32,454 nt of DNA. Origin: Terriglobales bacterium. GTDB lineage: Bacteria > Acidobacteriota > Terriglobia > Terriglobales > Acidobacteriaceae. The DNA lies in NCBI GenBank assembly GCA_035651995.1, contig DASRER010000026.1, forward strand, positions 1 to 32,454. The letters run 5' to 3'. The notes under the pieces were generated by a model. It worked only from the letters and a program-made list of their open reading frames with translations, was not told the origin of the DNA and did not search any database. The translations under genes and the position numbers were made by a program. Every line of letters begins with the position of its first letter. The stretch's first letter is position 1. Positions 23,154 to 32,454 of this stretch are shown one piece after another.

Positions 23154-23196
23154 CCGGTTCTCAACTGAGAACTGAGAACCGGGAACCGAGAACTGG
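23154..23196. repeat. Repeat with 10-bp stem in the rpoB-rpoC spacer
   Basis: CCGGTTCTCA (23154-23163) and TGAGAACCGG (23173-23182) form a perfect 10-bp stem with a 9-nt loop; further GAGAAC units continue to 23196. It lies a few nt after the rpoB stop on the transcribed strand. There is no T-tract, so read-through into rpoC is expected; it may act as an RNA processing or stability element. Confidence 0.6.
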
Positions 23197-23198
23197 TC

Positions 23199-27665
<4,467 letters not shown>

Positions 27666-28188
27666 CGAAACTCCTTGCGATCACTACGGGCGACGCGCCC
27701 TTCGGCATCGCCCAAAACGCGCTGCACTCGCTCAGCGCAACGAATCAAAGCTTGCTGTGGGTGCCCCATCCTGTGCGGGGCCGCTCCTTGCTCCGCAACG
27801 GATGGGCGACGACACTTGCGTCGCGCACCTGTTTCCGTGTTACATTCCCGGCGAGACGGAGAAAATGCCCGTCTTTCGCAGACAAAGCAGCATGCGCCCG
27901 CAGGGACAAGAATCCCCGCAGGCGCCGTGACGCGCCGTTGCGACTTCCTGAACTGTGCTTGCCCGCGCCAGTCTTTAAGGCCTGTTCCCCTCCAGCGCGC
28001 CTGCCGCAGCAGAGCGCCGGAGCTCGCCATTCAAACTGTTTGCGCCACGCCGCCGCCCAGGAGCGGCATCGCCGCGCTCATCCATAGCTGAATCGCTTCT
28101 CAGAAGGGGATGCTGATTGGATGCTCCAGCATCCCCACTGGATTCAGCCGTTTGCCAGAGAGACGGACACCTTGCGGCGTCCGCGCGA
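27666..28188. other. Long rplL-rpoB spacer without a supported gene
   Basis: The 522-nt interval between rplL and rpoB contains no coding frame I can support. It holds a GGGTGCCCCATC/GGATGGGC-type inverted sequence around 27758-27815, several GC-rich short palindromes, and the hairpin at 28106-28136. No convincing -35/-10 pair for rpoB is seen on the minus strand. In E. coli this junction holds an attenuator and an RNase III site; a comparable regulatory role here is inference. Confidence 0.6.
28106..28136 (-). promoter_or_regulatory. Hairpin in the rplL-rpoB spacer with two alternative pairings
   Basis: GGGGATGCT at 28106-28114 pairs with AGCATCCCC at 28128-28136 (9 bp). An internal GGATGCT at 28119-28125 can instead pair with the same AGCATCC (28128-28134) around a 2-nt loop. 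The two structures are mutually exclusive. It is 53-83 nt after the rplL stop on the transcribed strand. No T-tract follows, so it is not a simple terminator. Confidence 0.45.
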
Positions 28189-28572
28189 CTACTTCACCTC
28201 GATCGTCGCGCCGGCCTCGGCAAACTTCTTCTTGATGGTCTCCACCTCTTCCTTGGAGACGCCCTCTTTCACCGTCTTGGGCGCGCCGTCCACCAGGTCC
28301 TTGGCTTCCTTCAGGCCCAGGCTGGTCACTTCGCGCACCGCCTTGATGACGTTGATCTTGTTCGATCCCACGTCCTTCAGGACCACGGTGAACTCGGTCT
28401 TCTCCTCGGCCGGGGCCGCGCCCGCCGCCGCCGCGCCGCCGCCCTGCACCACAACCGGGGCAGCCGCCGCCGCCGAGACGCCAAGGCGCTCCTCGAGCCG
28501 CTTCACCAGCTGCGCCGCGTCGAGCAGCGACAGCCCTACGATTTGCTCTTCCAACTGCTGAATGTCCGCCAT
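28189..28572 (-). CDS. rplL: 50S ribosomal protein L7/L12
   Basis: The stalk protein that recruits translation GTPases, present in several copies on L10. The 127-residue product has the N-terminal dimerisation domain ([24 protein letters not shown]), an alanine/glycine/proline hinge at about 34-58, and the C-terminal domain ([41 protein letters not shown]...) with its GTPase-contact helix. The ATG at 28570-28572 has GGAGA upstream. Order rplJ-rplL-rpoB is the standard one; rplJ ends 221 nt upstream, longer than usual. Confidence 0.98.
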   Translation of the reverse strand: MADIQQLEEQIVGLSLLDAAQLVKRLEERLGVSAAAAAPVVVQGGGAAAAGAAPAEEKTEFTVVLKDVGSNKINVIKAVREVTSLGLKEAKDLVDGAPKTVKEGVSKEEVETIKKKFAEAGATIEVK

Positions 28573-28793
28573 TTCATTTCTCCAAAAGGTTTAGTCGTGT
28601 GCTGTCCCGTCGCCCTCGTCAGCGTTTCCAGTGCCGCCAGCCCGCCAGACATGCAGGCCCGCGGCATCCCGCGACAACAGCGACCAAATCTTTTTGCCGC
28701 CGCGTCAGCACATCGCGGCGACGAAACTCATCAGGGCGCCCCGCGTTCGCGCCGCGCCGATTGCGGCCTAACGTGGCGATGCCCTCAGCCCCT

Positions 28794-29339
28794 TTACGAC
28801 GCCGCTTCGGCGCCCTTGAACTTGCTCTCCTTCACGCCCTGGTTCACCACCACCGCTACCTTACGACCGACGGCGTTCATGGCCGTCGCCAGGCGCGTGG
28901 CCGGCGCGTTGATCAGGAACAGGAGCTTGCTGTACAGCTCCTGCTTCGAGGGCATGCTCGCCAGCGCCTCGATCTCGCGGATCGCGATCACGCGGCCCTC
29001 GACGATCCCCGCCTTGAACGTGAACTCGGGATTGTCCTTGGCGTACTTGCTGAGCGCCTTGGCCAGCTCGACCGGATCACCCGACGTGTACGCGATCGAC
29101 GTGACGCCGGTCAGCTCCTTCAGCGCCTGCTCGGCCGGCGTGCCCTTCGAGGCGCGCTCGGCCAGCGTGTTCTTCACTACGCGATACTTGGCGCCGCTAG
29201 CGCGGACGGCCTTGCGCAGCTCGAAGTCCTGCGCCACCGTCAGCTTGCCGTAAGTGGCGACAATGATGTTGTTCGCCTTCTGCAAGTCGGCGGCCAGCTT
29301 CTCCACCTGTTCGACTTTCTTCGCCTTGGTGACTGCCAT
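28794..29339 (-). CDS. rplJ: 50S ribosomal protein L10
   Basis: Base of the ribosomal stalk and, in several bacteria, translational autoregulator of rplJL. From the ATG at 29337-29339 it is 181 residues with family motifs [35 protein letters not shown] and [11 protein letters not shown], and a C-terminal region with helix [22 protein letters not shown] that binds L7/L12 dimers. An in-frame start at 29399 would add 20 residues encoded by the tandem repeat and leader and lacks a good Shine-Dalgarno; the chosen ATG has AAGGA about 10 nt upstream. Confidence 0.97.
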   Translation of the reverse strand: MAVTKAKKVEQVEKLAADLQKANNIIVATYGKLTVAQDFELRKAVRASGAKYRVVKNTLAERASKGTPAEQALKELTGVTSIAYTSGDPVELAKALSKYAKDNPEFTFKAGIVEGRVIAIREIEALASMPSKQELYSKLLFLINAPATRLATAMNAVGRKVAVVVNQGVKESKFKGAEAAS

Positions 29340-29398
29340 GAGTCCGGTCCTTTTTCTGATGTGTGCGACTGCTGTCGCTCGCAGGTCCTCGGTTTTCA

Positions 29399-29426
29399 AT
29401 GGCCCGATGACCCGATGGCCCGATGT
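29399..29426. repeat. Tandem CCCGATGG/A repeat between rplA and rplJ
   Basis: Three near-identical units (GGCCCGATGA, CCCGATGG, CCCGATG) lie in the 98-nt rplA-rplJ spacer. In many bacteria this spacer holds the L10 binding site controlling rplJL translation, so the repeat is placed in or beside a potential regulatory leader. Confidence 0.55.
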
Positions 29427-29437
29427 TCAATCGCCCC

Positions 29438-30145
<708 letters not shown>

Positions 30146-30215
30146 TGCGCTTCGACTCTCCTTGCCGTCTTCCACCGCCGCTCGCTGACCTGAGCGGCCG
30201 TGGTGTTCGCCTTTC

Positions 30216-30243
30216 GTAGAGACGTGGCTTGCTACGTCTCCAT
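30216..30243. repeat. GAGACG-family hairpin between rplK and rplA
   Basis: GAGACGTGGC and GCTACGTCTC flank a TT loop (10-bp stem with one G-T pair). It ends at the rplK stop codon (30244-30246). Related to the perfect hairpin at 2766-2789. It lies inside a transcribed operon, so it must be passed by polymerase and will fold in the mRNA. Confidence 0.6.
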
Positions 30244-30672
30244 CTACGCCACCTCAATCCCCATGCTGCGCGCCGTTCCCTTCACACTCTTGATCGCCGC
30301 CTCGAGCGACGCGGCGTTCAGGTCGGGCATCTTCTGCCGCGCAATCTCTTCGACCTGCTTCTCCGTGACCTTGCCGACCTTGTCCTTGTTGGGTGAGCCG
30401 GAACCCTTGGCGATGCCCGCCGCGCGCTTCAGCAGCACCGACGCCGGCGGCGTCTTGGTAATAAAGGTGAATGACCGGTCGTTATACACGGTGATCACCA
30501 CCGGCACGATCAGCCCTTCCAGTTCCTTCTGGCTGGTGCGCGCGTTGAACTGCTTGCAGAACTCCATGATGTTGACCTGGGCCTGCCCCAGCGCGGGGCC
30601 CACCGGCGGCGCCGGCGTCGCCTTGCCCGCCGCAATCTGCAACTTCACCTGTCCTGTGACTTTCTTCGCCAT
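30244..30672 (-). CDS. rplK: 50S ribosomal protein L11
   Basis: L11 binds the GTPase-associated centre of 23S rRNA and is needed for RelA activation and release-factor function. The 142-residue product matches the family throughout: [30 protein letters not shown] with the proline-rich linker, [31 protein letters not shown], and the C-terminal [28 protein letters not shown]. The start is the ATG at 30670-30672; a longer frame upstream has no family similarity. Shine-Dalgarno weak. It is 82 nt downstream of nusG. Confidence 0.98.
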   Translation of the reverse strand: MAKKVTGQVKLQIAAGKATPAPPVGPALGQAQVNIMEFCKQFNARTSQKELEGLIVPVVITVYNDRSFTFITKTPPASVLLKRAAGIAKGSGSPNKDKVGKVTEKQVEEIARQKMPDLNAASLEAAIKSVKGTARSMGIEVA

Positions 30673-30754
30673 GAGTTCGCTCTTCGCTCGCGGCTCTTGG
30701 CTCTCGCCAAGCGCCCGGAATCTTTTTCTGACAACCGGCAACTGACAACTGCCG

Positions 30755-31435
30755 TTACGCCACCTTTTCCACCTGCCCGAACTCCAGCTCAACCGGAGTC
30801 GAGCGGCCGAAAATCGTCACCATGACCTTCAGCGTCTCGCGGTCCTCGTTCACCTCGTCCACCACGCCGTTGAAGTTGGCGAACGGGCCTTCGGTGATGC
30901 GCACCGCCTCGTTCTTCTCGAACTTCACGCGCAGCTTCGGCTTGTCCTTGCCGCGATCGATGCGATAAACGATCGAGTTCACTTCCTCTTCCGACATCGG
31001 CGTCGGGTGCTGCCCCGCGCCCAGGAAGCCGGTCACGCGCGGCGTGGACTTCACCACGTGCCACACGTTGTCATCCATGTCCATCTCGACCAGCACGTAG
31101 CCGGGCAGGAACGCGCGCTCGGTGGTGTACTTCTTGCCGCCGCGGATCTCGGTCACCGGCTCGGTCGGGATCATCACCCTGCCGATCTTCTCCTGCAGCC
31201 CGAAGGCCTGCACGCGCGACTCCAGCGACTCCTTCACCTTGCGCTCGAATCCCGAATAGGTGTGGATGATGTACCACTTCAGGTTCGGGTTCGACGGAGG
31301 CGGAATCGCGCCTTCCGGCGCTGCGCCTTCGGCCGGCGCACCCGCCTCGGAGGCCTCGCCGGCGCCGTTGGACGGCGTTTCCGTTTCTTCGGCCGCGCCC
31401 TGGTTTTTCTCTTCGTCTTGCATCGTGTCCTGCAT
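30755..31435 (-). CDS. nusG: Transcription termination/antitermination protein NusG, acidic N-terminal extension
   Basis: NusG binds RNA polymerase and couples it to Rho and the ribosome. The 226-residue product has an N-terminal extension of about 50 residues, low in complexity and rich in Glu, Ala, Gly and Pro, then the NGN domain ([22 protein letters not shown]...[13 protein letters not shown]...VTGFLGAG) and the C-terminal KOW domain ([24 protein letters not shown]...[13 protein letters not shown]). Two starts are possible: ATG at 31435 or ATG at 31423 (MQDEEKNQ), the second with an AGGA just upstream. A CAACTG-type short repeat at 30731-30753 directly follows the gene. Confidence 0.97.
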   Translation of the reverse strand: MQDTMQDEEKNQGAAEETETPSNGAGEASEAGAPAEGAAPEGAIPPPSNPNLKWYIIHTYSGFERKVKESLESRVQAFGLQEKIGRVMIPTEPVTEIRGGKKYTTERAFLPGYVLVEMDMDDNVWHVVKSTPRVTGFLGAGQHPTPMSEEEVNSIVYRIDRGKDKPKLRVKFEKNEAVRITEGPFANFNGVVDEVNEDRETLKVMVTIFGRSTPVELEFGQVEKVA

Positions 31436-31455
31436 GTATTTGACTGTCGTTCGGC

Positions 31456-31719
31456 CTAGCGGTGCGCGAAGTAGCGCAGCAGGGAATCAATGCCCTTGCC
31501 GATCGCGTTATCGATCAGAAAAAAATAGAGCCCGAAGATGAACACCGCCACGATTACGACTCCGGTGGTGGCGCGGACTTCCTTGAACGAAGGCGTCGTC
31601 ACCTTCTTCATCTCCGTCCGGACGTCGTTGTAAAAGCCCTTGGCGCGCTCCGGCCAGGCCTTCACCTTTCCGCCGATGCCTTCGTCGCTCGCCGCCGCTA
31701 CCGCTACTGGTTTCGCCAT
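31456..31719 (-). CDS. secE: Preprotein translocase subunit SecE
   Basis: SecE clamps SecY in the Sec translocon. The 87-residue product has the conserved amphipathic segment (AKGFYNDVRTEMKKVTTPSFKEVRATT) and one membrane span at about 53-75 (VVIVAVFIFGLYFFLIDNAI), the short single-helix form common outside the gamma-proteobacteria. The ATG at 31717-31719 begins MAKPVAVAAAS. A frame that runs on through the tRNA to 32061 is an artefact. It sits between tRNA-Trp and nusG, the usual place. Confidence 0.95.
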   Translation of the reverse strand: MAKPVAVAAASDEGIGGKVKAWPERAKGFYNDVRTEMKKVTTPSFKEVRATTGVVIVAVFIFGLYFFLIDNAIGKGIDSLLRYFAHR

Positions 31720-31778
31720 GGTCCCGCTTTTTTCCTTCTCGACTGCTGAACTGCTTCCGCGGCCGGGCCGCTCAAAAC

Positions 31779-31854
31779 TGGCAGGGGCGGAGGGATTCGA
31801 ACCCCCAAGTCCGGTTTTGGAGACCGGCAGTTTAACCGTTGAGCTTACGCCCCT
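31779..31854 (-). tRNA. trpT: tRNA-Trp (anticodon CCA)
   Basis: On the minus strand a 76-nt cloverleaf: acceptor arms AGGGGCG and CGCCCCT, anticodon stem CCGGT/ACCGG around CTCCAAA with anticodon CCA at 31818-31820, T-arm GGGGGTTCGAATCCC. Discriminator G is followed by an encoded CCA (31779-31781). A tRNA-Trp between rpmG and secE is the common arrangement in many phyla. Confidence 0.97.
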
Positions 31855-31861
31855 GTTTCGG

Positions 31862-31936
31862 ACTGCCGAATTGCCGAACCGCCAGAATTGCCGAATTGAA
31901 ATTTCCGCAATTCCGCAATTCGGCAATCCCGCAATT
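31862..31936. repeat. Inverted repeat of the TTGCCGAATTG family between tRNA-Trp and rpmG
   Basis: ATTGCCGAATTG (31887-31898) and CAATTCGGCAAT (31916-31927) form a perfect 12-bp stem with a 17-nt loop; further TTGCCGAA and CCGCAATT units flank it. The last bases overlap the rpmG stop codon (31935-31937). Same family as 176-268 and 8639-8740. Confidence 0.7.
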
Positions 31937-32087
31937 ACTTCACTTCCTTGTGCTCGGTGTGCTTGCGGCACTTGCGACAGAACTTGGCAAACTCCAGCCG
32001 GTCCGGCGTGGACTTGCGGTTCTTCGTCGTCGAGTAATTCCGCTCTTTGCATACTGCGCACTGCATGGTCACAATTTCGCGTGGCAT
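31935..32087 (-). CDS. rpmG: 50S ribosomal protein L33 (zinc-binding type)
   Basis: A 50-residue L33 read from the ATG at 32085-32087: [18 protein letters not shown], then [18 protein letters not shown] and a C-terminal [13 protein letters not shown]. It retains the two CXXC pairs (C10/C13 and C37/C40) of the zinc-binding form rather than the cysteine-free variant. The gene begins only 9 nt after tuf and precedes tRNA-Trp, as expected. Confidence 0.95.
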   Translation of the reverse strand: MPREIVTMQCAVCKERNYSTTKNRKSTPDRLEFAKFCRKCRKHTEHKEVK

Positions 32088-32096
32088 AGGTCCCTC

Positions 32097-32454
<358 letters not shown>

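Noticed and set aside
28106-28136. Reading the hairpin after rplL as an intrinsic terminator
   Set aside because: No T-tract follows the stem on the transcribed strand, and rpoB has no clear independent promoter.
31720-32061. Upstream extension of secE through tRNA-Trp
   Set aside because: It would translate a tRNA gene and a repeat; SecE homology begins at 31719.

Overview
This window looks like a chromosomal housekeeping segment from an Acidobacteriota genome, most likely the Terriglobia/Koribacter side of the phylum. The evidence is the high GC content, the run tuf-rpmG-tRNA(Trp)-secE-nusG-rplKAJL-rpoBC, DUF4388 (PATAN) response regulators, small secreted carboxypeptidase-regulatory-like proteins, an RpoB with a cysteine-rich N-terminal insert, and intergenic spacers full of short repeats. 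The assignment is by protein resemblance only and could not be tested by search.

Layout. Bases 1-141 hold the end and first codons of an IS256-like insertion sequence. Bases 313-2094 carry a molybdenum-cofactor cluster (moaC, a REC-PATAN response regulator, mogA/moaB), followed by a DedA/VTT membrane protein. From 2811 to 5566 there are three minus-strand genes: a DUF6580 membrane protein, a YdjM-type membrane metal-dependent hydrolase and a diacylglycerol-kinase-like lipid kinase. Then come ligA (+), a short PRC-barrel gene that overlaps the ligA 3' end antisense, a HIT hydrolase (-) and rpsA (+), which has a near-consensus promoter and a leader of about 317 nt. Bases 11022-12105 (-) carry a LysW-like zinc ribbon and two small secreted proteins. 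A secreted M28 peptidase, a rhomboid protease and a secreted DUF1579 protein follow on plus. Pyruvate kinase with an upstream YihY-family membrane protein, and a half-size EamA-like protein, are on minus. From 18744 to the right edge everything is on minus: the transcription/translation operon from a truncated tuf to rpoC, closed by a good intrinsic terminator.

How it fits together. The right 14 kb is one transcription/translation gene block read right to left: elongation factor Tu, L33, tRNA-Trp, SecE, NusG, L11, L1, L10, L7/L12 and the beta and beta' subunits of RNA polymerase. The left 18 kb is a mosaic of short transcription units.

The most notable features are: (a) a roughly 63-residue insert with eight paired cysteines in the N-terminal part of RpoB; (b) many short inverted or tandem repeats of different families, sometimes nested, in the spacers, including between genes of the ribosomal/rpo operon, where they shape apparent gene starts and ends; (c) a 522-nt rplL-rpoB spacer; (d) the long rpsA leader; (e) a LysW-like zinc ribbon lacking the EDWGE tail. 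I found no CRISPR array, phage, secretion system, biosynthetic cluster or convincing novel multigene system.
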